DNA from: Streptomyces flavofungini
GTDB lineage: Bacteria > Actinomycetota > Actinomycetes > Streptomycetales > Streptomycetaceae
DNA: 64,000 bases
Assembly: GCF_030388665.1 (NCBI RefSeq)
Contig: NZ_CP128846.1
Span: 8,528,001 to 8,592,000, forward strand
Direction: 5' to 3'
This document shows, piece by piece, positions 41,306 through 49,433 of this stretch. Made by a program: the position numbers and the translations under genes. Position 1 is the stretch's first letter; every line of letters begins with the position of its first letter. The notes beneath the pieces were generated by a model. It had not been told where the DNA came from. It was given only the letters and a program-made list of their open reading frames with translations, and did not search any database.

Positions 41306-42751
41306 ATGGCTCACGAGGAAGCGGCGGACGGCGGCCCGGCGGCCAAGGACACCGCGGCCCAGGCGGAGTTGGAGCGACTGCGCGCGGAGGTCGAGGACCT
41401 GCGCGCCCGCGCGGGGACCGAACGGCGCCGCCGATCCCTCGCGCTGCGCCGTGCCCTCGCCGCCATCCTGATCGCCCTGGTGGCCGTGTGCGCGGTCACG
41501 TCCGTCATCGGGGTGTGGGGAGCGCGGACCACGCTCGACACGGACCGGTGGGTCGCCACCGTGGGGCCCCTGCCCGGGGACCCCGACGTGAACGCGGCCG
41601 TCTCCACGTACATCACCAGGGAGGTGTTCGACCGCGTCGACGTCGAGGAGCGGGTACGCGAATCGCTGCCCGAGCGGGCGTCGTTCCTCGCGGCACCGGT
41701 GTCCAAGGCCGCCCGCGACCACCTGAAGAACATCATCTCCGGGCTGATGGAGACGGAGCGGTTCCAGGACCTGTGGCGCGCCACGAACCGGCTCGCCCAC
41801 GAACGCGCCGTGGCGCTCCTGGAGAACCGCAGGGAGGACGTGCGGGTCGAGGGCGACAAGGTGACCCTGAACCTGCTGCCCCTGGTCAACAACTCGCTCA
41901 CCGCCCTGGAGAGCAGGCTCCCCACCCTGTTCGACAAGAAGCTCGACCTGCCCACGCTGTCCTCCGGAGAGATACCGCCCGAGCTGCACGACCGGATCGA
42001 GAAGGCCCTCGGGGTGTCCCTGCCGGACGACTTCGGGCAGATCACGCTCTACGACCGGCACGAGCTGGGGCAGTTGCAGGAGATGGTGCTGCTGTTCAAG
42101 CGGGCGGTGGTGGGCCTGGTCATCGCTGTGCCGCTGCTGCTCGGGGCCGCGCTGTGGATCTCGCCGAACCGCCGTCGCACCCTGCTCCAGCTCGGCCTCT
42201 GGCTGGTGGTGACGGTCACGGTGCTGGCCGGCGTGCTGCGCGGCGTGCGCGACCAGATCCTCGGCCAGGTGACGCCCGGGGTCTACCGCGAGGGGGTGCG
42301 GGCCGCGATGTGGACGATCTTCACGACCCTGCGCGAGCGCGGCGACCAACTCCTGTGGCTCGGCATCGCCGTCGCGGTCGTGGCCTACCTCGTCGGACCC
42401 GGACGGCTGCCCGTGGCCGCACGGGCCCACGCGGCCCGAGGCGCCCGGGCCACCGCCCGCTTCGCGACCCGCGTCGGCGACCGCATCTCCGAGGGAGCCG
42501 GGCCCCGGCCCTGGATCCAGGAACACGCCGACGTGCTCCGCACCGCGGGCATCGTCGTCGCGGCCCTGGTCGCGCTGCTGCTGTCCTCCTGGTCCGGCCT
42601 CCTGACGGTGGCCGTGGTGCTCACCGTCTACGAGGTCACCGTCACGCTCCTCGCCCACGGCGGCTCACCCCGGACAGGTGAGGCGCGTCCCGGGAGCGGC
42701 TCCGAGACTGGCGCTCCTCCGGCGAGCCCGCAGCAGGGAGGCACCGCATGA
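41306..42751 (+). CDS. Polytopic membrane protein with N-terminal coiled coil
   Basis: A 481-residue membrane protein. Residues about 18-50 are a Glu/Arg coiled coil (LERLRAEVEDLRARAGTERRRR), then a hydrophobic segment (about 52-75), a large soluble outer region (75-260) with many charged helices, and four or five C-terminal segments (262-440). I do not recognise it beyond conserved actinobacterial membrane proteins. GGAGG lies ten bases before ATG 41306. Its end overlaps the GH63-like gene by four bases (ATGA), making it the first gene of a four-gene operon. Confidence 0.75.
   Translation: MAHEEAADGGPAAKDTAAQAELERLRAEVEDLRARAGTERRRRSLALRRALAAILIALVAVCAVTSVIGVWGARTTLDTDRWVATVGPLPGDPDVNAAVSTYITREVFDRVDVEERVRESLPERASFLAAPVSKAARDHLKNIISGLMETERFQDLWRATNRLAHERAVALLENRREDVRVEGDKVTLNLLPLVNNSLTALESRLPTLFDKKLDLPTLSSGEIPPELHDRIEKALGVSLPDDFGQITLYDRHELGQLQEMVLLFKRAVVGLVIAVPLLLGAALWISPNRRRTLLQLGLWLVVTVTVLAGVLRGVRDQILGQVTPGVYREGVRAAMWTIFTTLRERGDQLLWLGIAVAVVAYLVGPGRLPVAARAHAARGARATARFATRVGDRISEGAGPRPWIQEHADVLRTAGIVVAALVALLLSSWSGLLTVAVVLTVYEVTVTLLAHGGSPRTGEARPGSGSETGAPPASPQQGGTA
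42665..42681. promoter_or_regulatory. TCACC-N7-GGTGA inverted repeat, site 9 (inside coding sequence)
   Basis: Perfect arms within the last codons of the membrane-protein gene, 66 bases before the GH63-like start. It suggests an internal promoter in the operon, although coding overlap makes it less certain. Confidence 0.5.
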
Positions 42752-45432
42752 GCAGTCAGGCGACCACCGGGCGGATCGGCCCGCGTGGGGACGACAAGGG
42801 CCGGTCGCGGCTGTGGGGTCCCTATCTGAGCGAACGCCAGTGGGGGACCGTCCGCGAGGACTACAGCGTGAACGGCGACGCGTGGGCGTACTTCCCGCAC
42901 GACCACGCCCGCTCGCGCGCCTACCGCTGGGGCGAGGACGGACTCGGCGGCATCTGCGACGAGAAGCAGCGCCTGTGCTTCGCCCTCGCGCTGTGGAACG
43001 GCCGCGACCCCATCCTCAAGGAGCGCGCTTTCGGACTCACCAACGGCGAGGGCAACCACGGCGAGGACGTCAAGGAGTACTACTTCTACCTCGACGGCAC
43101 GCCCAGCCACTCGTACCTGAAGTACCTGTACAAGTACCCCCAGGCCGCGTTCCCGTACAACGAGCTGGTGGCCGTCAACCGCGACCGCGGGCGGCAGGAG
43201 TTCGAGTACGAGCTGCTCGACACCGGGGTCTTCGACGACGACAAGTACTTCGACGTCACCGTGGAGTACGCCAAGGCCGCGCACGACGACGTCCGGGTGC
43301 GGATCACCGTCGTCAACCGGGGCCCCGACGAGGCCACCGCGCACGTGCTGCCGACCCTGTGGTTCCGCAACACCTGGTCCTGGACCGACGGCGCCGCGAA
43401 GCCGCGGCTGAGCGCGGCCGACGAGCCGGAAGGCACCGCGACCATCAGGGCCGAACACCCCGAACTCGGCGGCTACGAGCTGCGCGTCGGCGCCCCGGTG
43501 CCGCTGCTGTTCACGGAGAACGAGACCGACAACGAGCGTCTCTTCGGCTCGCCCAACGCCTCGCCGTACGTCAAGGACGGCATCGGCCGCGCCGTCGTCG
43601 ACGGGGACCCAGCCGCCGTCAACCCGGCACGGGAGGGCACCAAGGCGGCCGCCCACCACACGGTGACCCTTCCGGCAGGCGGCACCGAGACCCTCCGGCT
43701 GCGCCTCGCACCCGCGGGGACCGAGCCGGCCGAGGACTTCGACACCGTCTTCCGGGACCGGATCGCCGAAGCCGACGCCTTCTACGCGGAGCTCACCCCC
43801 CGGGGAGCGGGCGAGGACGAGGCCCGCGTGCTGCGGCAGGCCCTCGCCGGGATGCTCTGGACCAAGCAGTACTACGGCTTCGACCTGGAGGCCTGGCTCG
43901 CCGAACACGGCCTGGGGCCCTGGAGCGTGCCGCGCACCGACGTGCGCAACCGCGAGTGGTTCCACATGGTCAGCGACGACATCATCTCGATGCCCGACAA
44001 GTGGGAGTACCCCTGGTTCGCGGCCTGGGACCTGGCGTTCCACGCCGTGGCCCTGTCGGCGGTGGACGTCCCCTTCGCCAAGGAACAGCTGGAGCTGCTG
44101 CTGCGCGGCACCCATCTGCACCCCAACGGCCAGATACCCGCGTACGAATGGAACTTCGGCGACGTCAACCCGCCCGTGCACGCCTGGGCCGCCTACTTCG
44201 TCTACACGATGGAGCAGATCGCCACCGGCCACGCCGACGTCGACTTCCTGGAACGCGTCTTCCAGAAGCTCCTGACGAACTTCACCTGGTGGGTCAACCG
44301 CAAGGATCCCAGCGGCCGCAACGTCTTCCAGGGCGGCTTCCTCGGCCTCGACAACATCGGCGTCTTCGACCGCAGTGCCCCGCTGCCGACCGGCGGCCAG
44401 CTGGAACAGGCCGACGGCACCGCCTGGATGGCCCTGTACTGCCAGTCCATGCTCCAGATCGCGCTGGAGCTGGTCGAGCACAACCCCGCGTACGAGGACC
44501 TGATCCTGAAGTTCGTCGAGCACTACCTGTGGATCGCCGCCGCCATGGACCGCGTCGGCGACCTCGACGACGGGCTGTGGGACGAGGAGGACGGGTTCTA
44601 CTACGACGTGCTGCGCCTGCCCGACGGACAGGCGGTGCGCCTGAAGGTGCGGTCCATGGTGGGCCTGCTGCCGCTGTGCGCGTCCACCGTCTTCCAGCCG
44701 CAGCAACTGGCGCGGGTGTCCGGCCTCGGCGAGCGGCTGCGCCGCTTCGCCGACCGCCACCCCTCGCTGTCCGTCACGCTCGCCTCGGCGGGCGCGGGCG
44801 TCGAGGGCGGCCCACGACTGCTGTCCGTGGTGGACGAGAAGAAGCTGACACGCGTGCTGTCCCGGCTGCTCAGCGAGGACGAGTTCCTCGGTCCGTACGG
44901 GATCCGGGCCCTGTCCCGCCACCACGCCGAGCACCCGTACCGCTTCTGGGTGCACGGCCAGGAGTACCAGGTCGCCTATCTGCCCGCGGAGTCGGACTCC
45001 GGGATGTTCGGCGGCAACTCCAACTGGCGCGGTCCGGTGTGGTTCCCGGTGAACGCCCTGCTGATCCGGGGTCTTCTGAACCTGTACGGCTTCTACGGCG
45101 ACGACTTCACCGTCGAGTGCCCGGAGGGCTCGGGCGTCCGCAAGAACCTGTTCGAGGTCGCCAAGGAGATCGCGGACCGGCTCACCCGCACCTTCCTGCG
45201 CGGCGAGGACGGAAGGCGGCCCGTGTACGGCGGGCAGGAGAAGTTCCAGAGCGACCCGCACTGGCGCGACCTGATCCTGTTCCCCGAGTACTTCCACGGC
45301 GACAACGGCGCCGGCCTCGGCGCCTCCCACCAGACCGGCTGGACCGGCCTCGTCGCCGCCCTGATGAAGCTCTTCGGGACCGTGGAGCCCGGCGACTTCC
45401 GCGGCGGGCTCGCAAGGAGGGAGAGGCCATGA
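42748..45432 (+). CDS. GH63-like (MGH1-type) glycoside hydrolase
   Basis: An 894-residue cytoplasmic enzyme of the GH63/alpha-alpha-six clan. N-terminal beta-domain up to about residue 330; catalytic barrel with WDLAFHAVAL (acid region), EWNFGDVNPPVHAW, FRNTWSW, GGNSNWRGPVWFP and the late LFPEYFHGDNGAGLGASHQTGW that carries the second carboxylate. Relatives cleave mannosylglycerate, glucosylglycerate or alpha-glucosides, so turnover of an osmolyte or storage sugar is plausible. No signal peptide. ATG 42748 overlaps the gene before it. It shares the operon with a GH13 enzyme. Confidence 0.85.
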   Translation: MSSQATTGRIGPRGDDKGRSRLWGPYLSERQWGTVREDYSVNGDAWAYFPHDHARSRAYRWGEDGLGGICDEKQRLCFALALWNGRDPILKERAFGLTNGEGNHGEDVKEYYFYLDGTPSHSYLKYLYKYPQAAFPYNELVAVNRDRGRQEFEYELLDTGVFDDDKYFDVTVEYAKAAHDDVRVRITVVNRGPDEATAHVLPTLWFRNTWSWTDGAAKPRLSAADEPEGTATIRAEHPELGGYELRVGAPVPLLFTENETDNERLFGSPNASPYVKDGIGRAVVDGDPAAVNPAREGTKAAAHHTVTLPAGGTETLRLRLAPAGTEPAEDFDTVFRDRIAEADAFYAELTPRGAGEDEARVLRQALAGMLWTKQYYGFDLEAWLAEHGLGPWSVPRTDVRNREWFHMVSDDIISMPDKWEYPWFAAWDLAFHAVALSAVDVPFAKEQLELLLRGTHLHPNGQIPAYEWNFGDVNPPVHAWAAYFVYTMEQIATGHADVDFLERVFQKLLTNFTWWVNRKDPSGRNVFQGGFLGLDNIGVFDRSAPLPTGGQLEQADGTAWMALYCQSMLQIALELVEHNPAYEDLILKFVEHYLWIAAAMDRVGDLDDGLWDEEDGFYYDVLRLPDGQAVRLKVRSMVGLLPLCASTVFQPQQLARVSGLGERLRRFADRHPSLSVTLASAGAGVEGGPRLLSVVDEKKLTRVLSRLLSEDEFLGPYGIRALSRHHAEHPYRFWVHGQEYQVAYLPAESDSGMFGGNSNWRGPVWFPVNALLIRGLLNLYGFYGDDFTVECPEGSGVRKNLFEVAKEIADRLTRTFLRGEDGRRPVYGGQEKFQSDPHWRDLILFPEYFHGDNGAGLGASHQTGWTGLVAALMKLFGTVEPGDFRGGLARRERP

Positions 45433-46913
45433 CCGCACTGCCCGCACAGCCGGTCGTCCTCGAGGTGAACACCCGCGTGTGGCTCCGTGAGGCACAGCGG
45501 CGCACGGGCCGCCCCGTGGGACTCGGCGACGTGCCCAAGGACGCCTGGGACGAGGTCACCCCGCACGGCGTCGACGCCGTCTGGCTCATGGGCGTCTGGG
45601 AGCGCAGCCCGAAGGGACGGGACATCGCCCTGGGGGACGCCTCGCTGCGCGCCGCCTTCGACCGGGCGGTGCCGGGCATCGCCGAGGAGGACATCGCGGG
45701 CTCGCCGTACTGCGTCCGCAGCTACCGGGCGGACGCGATGCTCGGCGGGCACGAGGGCCTCACCGCCGCCCGGGCCGAACTCGACCGCCGGGGCGTCGGG
45801 CTGCTTCTCGACTACGTCCCGAACCACGTGGCGCCCGACAGCCCCTGGGTGGCCGAGCACCCCGAGTACTTCGTGCGCGGCACCGAGGACGACCTCCGGC
45901 GCGACCCCGCGGCGTTCCTCGACACGGGCGCCGCCGTCCTCGCCCGGGGCCGGGACCCCTTCTTCCCGCCGTGGCCGGACGTGGTGCAGCTCAACGCCTT
46001 CGAGCCGCGGCTGCGCGAGGCGACCGCGGACCTGCTCACCCGCATCGGCCGGGTCTGCGACGGCGTGCGCTGCGACATGGCCATGCTGCTCATGAACGAC
46101 GTCTTCGCCCGCACCTGGGGGCAGTGCGTGGGCGCGGCGCCGCGGGAGGACTTCTGGAGCACCGTCGTCTCCGCCGTCCGCGGCCGCCACCCCGGCATGA
46201 TCTTCGTGGCCGAGGCGTACTGGGGCCTCGAATGGGCCCTGCAGCAGCAGGGGTTCGACTTCTGCTACGACAAGCGCCTCTACGACCGGCTGCTGCACGA
46301 GAGCCCCGAGTCCGTCCGCCACCACCTGGCGGCGGACGAGGAGTACCAGCGCCGTCTCGTGCGCTTCCTGGAGAACCACGACGAACCCCGGGCCGCGCGG
46401 ACGCTCCACCCGGCCAAGGAGCGCGCGGCCGCCATCGTGATCGCCACGCTGCCGGGCGCGACGATGTGGCACGAGGGACAGTTCACGGCGCGGCGCACGC
46501 ACGTGCCCGTCTTCCTCGACCGGCGCCCCGACGAGCCGGCGGACGCGGACCTGCGCGCCTTCCACGAACGGCTCCTCGCCCAGGTGCACAAGAGCGGGAT
46601 GCGCGGCGGACGGTGGCGTCTGCTGGACCTCGAAGGATGGCCGGACAACCCCAGCCACCGGGACCTGGTGGCGTGGTGCTGGTCAGGACCGGCCGGGCGG
46701 TTCCTGGTCGTCGTCAACCTCTCCGGGCACCGGTCGCAGGCCAGGGTCCGGCTTCCCTGGGGCGAACTGGCCACGGGGGAGACCTGGTTGACGGACATCC
46801 TCGACGGCTCCGGATACCGGCGGGCCGGGAGCGAGCTCACCGGGCCCGGCCTCTTCGTGGACCTGGACGCGTGGGCGGCGCACGTCCTCGCCGTGGAGCC
46901 CGCCCGTGACTGA
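45429..46913 (+). CDS. GH13 alpha-amylase-family enzyme
   Basis: A 494-residue cytoplasmic GH13 enzyme. The four conserved regions are present: LLLDYVPNH (I), GVRCD216MAML (II, nucleophile), IFVAE262AYWG (III, acid/base) and FLENHD318EPR (IV). Specificity loops cannot be typed; it may hydrolyse or transfer small alpha-glucosides such as trehalose or sucrose. The C-terminal beta-domain is present (FLVVVNLSGHRSQARVRLPW). AGGAGG and ATGA overlap tie it to the GH63-like gene, suggesting both act on one sugar pool. Confidence 0.88.
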   Translation: MTALPAQPVVLEVNTRVWLREAQRRTGRPVGLGDVPKDAWDEVTPHGVDAVWLMGVWERSPKGRDIALGDASLRAAFDRAVPGIAEEDIAGSPYCVRSYRADAMLGGHEGLTAARAELDRRGVGLLLDYVPNHVAPDSPWVAEHPEYFVRGTEDDLRRDPAAFLDTGAAVLARGRDPFFPPWPDVVQLNAFEPRLREATADLLTRIGRVCDGVRCDMAMLLMNDVFARTWGQCVGAAPREDFWSTVVSAVRGRHPGMIFVAEAYWGLEWALQQQGFDFCYDKRLYDRLLHESPESVRHHLAADEEYQRRLVRFLENHDEPRAARTLHPAKERAAAIVIATLPGATMWHEGQFTARRTHVPVFLDRRPDEPADADLRAFHERLLAQVHKSGMRGGRWRLLDLEGWPDNPSHRDLVAWCWSGPAGRFLVVVNLSGHRSQARVRLPWGELATGETWLTDILDGSGYRRAGSELTGPGLFVDLDAWAAHVLAVEPARD

Positions 46914-48312
46914 GCACGGCAAGAGCCCCGGACCCGCCGGAGGGCGAATTCTGGCACCGCTCGCCCTCGCGCAGTTCATCTGCAGCTTCGCCGGGTCCAA
47001 CATGAACGTGATGATCAAAGACATCGGCCACGACCTGGACACCACCGTGCAGGGAGTGCAGGTCGCGATCACCATGTTCCTGCTGGTCATGGCCGCGCTG
47101 ATGATCCCCGGCGGCAAGCTGACCGATCGCCTGGGCCGCAAGCGCTGCTTCCTCGCGGGCCTCGCCGTCTACGGCGTCGGCGCGAGCCTGTGCGCGGCGG
47201 CCCCCGGACTCGGCGTGCTGATCCTCGGCTACTCCGTCTTGGAGGGCATCGGCACGGCCCTGCTCATCCCCCCGGTCTACATCCTCACCACGCTGCTCTT
47301 CACCGAACTGACGTCCCGGGCCCGTGCGTTCGGCGTCATCATGGCCGCCGGTGGCGTCGGCGCGGCCGCGGGACCGCTGATCGGAGGGCTGATCGCCACC
47401 ACGATCAGCTGGCGTGCCGCGTTCGTCTTCCAGGCCCTCGTGATCGCGCTGATCATCGCGCTGAGCCGCAGGATCGCCGACCCGCTGCCGCCCGACCCCG
47501 CGCACCCCTTCGACGTACGCGGCGCCGTCCTGTCCGCCGGCGGCCTCGTCCTGATCGTCATGGGCATCCTCGCCACCGACGACAACGCGTGGCTGACCCT
47601 CGCGCTCCTGTCCGTCGGCTGCCTCGTCCTCGCCTGGTTCGTGCACTGGATCCGCAGCGAGGAACGCGCCGGCGCGGAACCGCTGCTGTCCACCAGCCTG
47701 TTCCGCGACCGCACCGCCAACCTCGGCCTGGTCACCCAGAACCTCCAGTGGCTGCTGCTCATGGGGACCTCGTTCACGGTCGCCACCTACCTGCAGGTCG
47801 TACGCGGCCACGACGCCATCCAGACCGGTGTCGTCTTCACGGCCGCCACGCTCGGGCTGCTGGTCTCCTCGCTCGCGGCGGAACGCCTCGCCGAACGCCG
47901 GTCCCAGCGGACCCTGATCACGGCCGGGTTCGCGCTCGTCCTCGTCGGCATCGGCGTCCTGATCGCAATGGTCGCGGGGTCGCCCGACAACTGGGCGTTC
48001 GCCCCCGGCCTGCTGCTGATCGGCCTCGGCCTCGGCGTCATGCTCACGCCGTCCGTCAACGTGGTCCAGTCCGCCTTCCCCGAGGACCAACAGGGCGAGA
48101 TCTCCGGCCTGTCCCGGAGCGTGTCCAACCTCGGCTCCACCTTCGGCACGGCCATCGCCGGCACCATCCTCGTCGCCGACCTCAGCGACCACGCCTACGC
48201 GGCCGCCATGGCCACCCTCGCGTTCGCCTCCCTCATCGGCCTCGTCACCGCCACGCGGCTGCCCCGCACCATTCCGGCCGCGGTCTCCACCTCACTCCCG
48301 CCCCGGCCCTGA
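46906..48312 (+). CDS. MFS transporter, DHA2-type (14 helices)
   Basis: A 468-residue transporter with about 14 hydrophobic segments and the MFS marks PGGKLTDRLGRKRCF (loop 2-3) and the antiporter region GVGAAAGPLIGGLIATTISWRAAF. DHA2 members usually export drugs or small organic molecules. As last gene of the glycosidase operon it might export a sugar product, but the family is not sugar-specific. GTG 46906 lies eight bases inside the GH13 end. Its 3' end overlaps the opposing RDD gene by 21 bases. Confidence 0.85.
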   Translation: MTEHGKSPGPAGGRILAPLALAQFICSFAGSNMNVMIKDIGHDLDTTVQGVQVAITMFLLVMAALMIPGGKLTDRLGRKRCFLAGLAVYGVGASLCAAAPGLGVLILGYSVLEGIGTALLIPPVYILTTLLFTELTSRARAFGVIMAAGGVGAAAGPLIGGLIATTISWRAAFVFQALVIALIIALSRRIADPLPPDPAHPFDVRGAVLSAGGLVLIVMGILATDDNAWLTLALLSVGCLVLAWFVHWIRSEERAGAEPLLSTSLFRDRTANLGLVTQNLQWLLLMGTSFTVATYLQVVRGHDAIQTGVVFTAATLGLLVSSLAAERLAERRSQRTLITAGFALVLVGIGVLIAMVAGSPDNWAFAPGLLLIGLGLGVMLTPSVNVVQSAFPEDQQGEISGLSRSVSNLGSTFGTAIAGTILVADLSDHAYAAAMATLAFASLIGLVTATRLPRTIPAAVSTSLPPRP

Positions 48313-48783
48313 GCGCGGCCTCGCGTGCCGCGGCACCCAGTCATGGATCACCGTGCTGGCGAGGACGAGGTCCTGGGCGGACGCGCTGCGCCGACTGAGC
48401 GGGACCCACAGCAGCCCCAGGGGGAACACCAGGCACAGCACGGCGCGCAGCAGGGCACGGCCGATCCCGAGCCGCCGCCCCGACCGGGCGATGACGCGGA
48501 GCCCGAGGACCTGACCTCCGGCCGTACGACCGGCCAGGGCCCAGCCGGCCGTGAGATACAGGACGGCGATCAGTGAGCCGGACACCGCAGTGAGCCATGC
48601 GGGCGGGTCGGGAACACGGAAGGGCGGCCCGGCCACCAGGAGCCGTGCCGCCCCGCCGCCGAGTTCGGCGGCGAGCCCGAGTCCGGCGACGACAAGGGCG
48701 TCGACGAGGGCGGCGAGCGCGCGGGACACGAGTCCGGCCGGACTTCCCTGCGCCAGCTGCGGTCCGAGCCCCGCCGCCGTCAC
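48292..48783 (-). CDS. RDD-family membrane protein
   Basis: A 163-residue protein with three or four hydrophobic segments, containing the RDD pattern: SRALAALVDALVVAGL (R-x-x-A-x-x-x-D in helix 1) and GGQVLGLRVIARSGRRLGIGRALLRAV (the conserved G-K/R and R). Function unknown; some RDD proteins move Na/H. GTG 48783 overlaps the stop of the repeat-protein gene by four bases. Confidence 0.82.
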   Translation of the reverse strand: MTAAGLGPQLAQGSPAGLVSRALAALVDALVVAGLGLAAELGGGAARLLVAGPPFRVPDPPAWLTAVSGSLIAVLYLTAGWALAGRTAGGQVLGLRVIARSGRRLGIGRALLRAVLCLVFPLGLLWVPLSRRSASAQDLVLASTVIHDWVPRHARPRSGPGRE

Positions 48784-49280
48784 GAGGGCTGCCCCGCGGG
48801 CGGCCCGGCCCCGCCCTCCTCCCCGGTGCGGACCGTGCCGTTCCTGCGCAGCAGCCGGCCGGCGAGGTGGTTCACCATCAGGTCGGCCCGCATGCTCCGC
48901 TCACGGAGGGCGTCCAGAGTCTCCCTCGTCATGCCGCCGCCGGTGTCCCGGACGATGCGGCCGAGGTCGATCCGGGCGAGGACCTCCAGGGTCAGCGGGA
49001 CGAGGTCGACGCGAGCGATCACGGCACGCACGTCGACGCGGTCGGCGATCCGGTTGACGTCGACGCGGTCGGCGATGCTGCCGATGTCGACGCGGGCGGC
49101 CACGCGGTCGACGTCCACCCGGTCGGCCACGCGGTCGACGTCCACGCGGGCCACGAGGGCGTCCAGGTCGATCCGCGCCACCACGGCGGAGATCAGCTCG
49201 CGGAGCAGGGCGTCGGCGCCCGCGCGCACGGCCCTCAGGGTGAGGCGCGGAAGGAACAGCACCGCGCCGACCGGATTCAT
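48780..49280 (-). CDS. Protein built of nine-residue R-V-D repeats
   Basis: A 166-residue protein, not recognised. Residues 36-89 are six units of nine: RIDLDALVA, RVDVDRVAD, RVDVDRVAA, RVDIGSIAD, RVDVNRIAD, RVDVRAVIA; two looser units follow (RVDLVPLTL, RIDLGRIVR). Every unit keeps R-[VI]-D-[VIL]. Before them is an amphipathic helix (LTLRAVRAGADALLREL); after them comes METR-type helix and a Gly/Pro tail. The gene overlaps the RDD gene start, so the two are coupled. ATG 49280 has GGAG too close, and GTG 49298 is the alternative, so the start is uncertain. Confidence 0.65.
   Translation of the reverse strand: MNPVGAVLFLPRLTLRAVRAGADALLRELISAVVARIDLDALVARVDVDRVADRVDVDRVAARVDIGSIADRVDVNRIADRVDVRAVIARVDLVPLTLEVLARIDLGRIVRDTGGGMTRETLDALRERSMRADLMVNHLAGRLLRRNGTVRTGEEGGAGPPAGQPS
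49014..49175. repeat. 27-bp tandem repeat coding the R-V-D units
   Basis: Six degenerate 27-bp units (GACGCGGTCGGCGAT-type blocks) encode the nine-residue repeats of the gene at 48780-49280. The nucleotide copies at 49031-49125 are the most alike. Confidence 0.8.
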
Positions 49281-49313
49281 GCTCCTGTCTGCGGCCACCC
49301 GGACATCGCAGCG

Positions 49314-49368
49314 CGCCGACGGGGCCTTGGCCTCACCCGTCGAGGGTGAGGCCAAGGCCCCGTCGGCG
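49314..49368. terminator. Perfect 25-bp stem hairpin, possible terminator or regulatory element
   Basis: Arms 49314-49338 and 49344-49368 are exact reverse complements (25 bp) around a GTCGA loop. It lies past the stop of the leftward phosphotransferase gene and about 33 bases before the repeat-protein start. The inner part reads TCACC-N7-GGTGA (49333-49349), the same motif as the regulon at 29-43 kb. It could stop transcription, or bind the regulator as a cruciform-prone operator, or both. Confidence 0.75.
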
Positions 49369-49379
49369 TGAACCGCGCC

Positions 49380-49426
49380 GAAGGCCCGCGACGCGCCGCC
49401 GCTCGAAGGGCGCGCCGCGGGCCTTC
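49380..49426. terminator. Hairpin terminator of the phosphotransferase gene
   Basis: GAAGGCCCGCG / CGCGGGCCTTC (11 bp), one mismatch, then CGCGCC / GGCGCG (6 bp), loop of about 11 bases. It begins eight bases past the stop at 49434 and is followed by the 25-bp hairpin. Confidence 0.8.
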
Positions 49427-49433
49427 CTCCCCG

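Noticed and set aside
29544..42751. Region as a horizontally acquired island
   Set aside because: Base composition and codon use look like the rest of the window; the shared operator alone does not show transfer.
42628..45495. A 955-codon open frame on the minus strand
   Set aside because: Antisense to the GH63-like gene, whose motifs are clear; composition (V/G/E-rich without domains) is typical of reverse-strand shadow in high-GC DNA.
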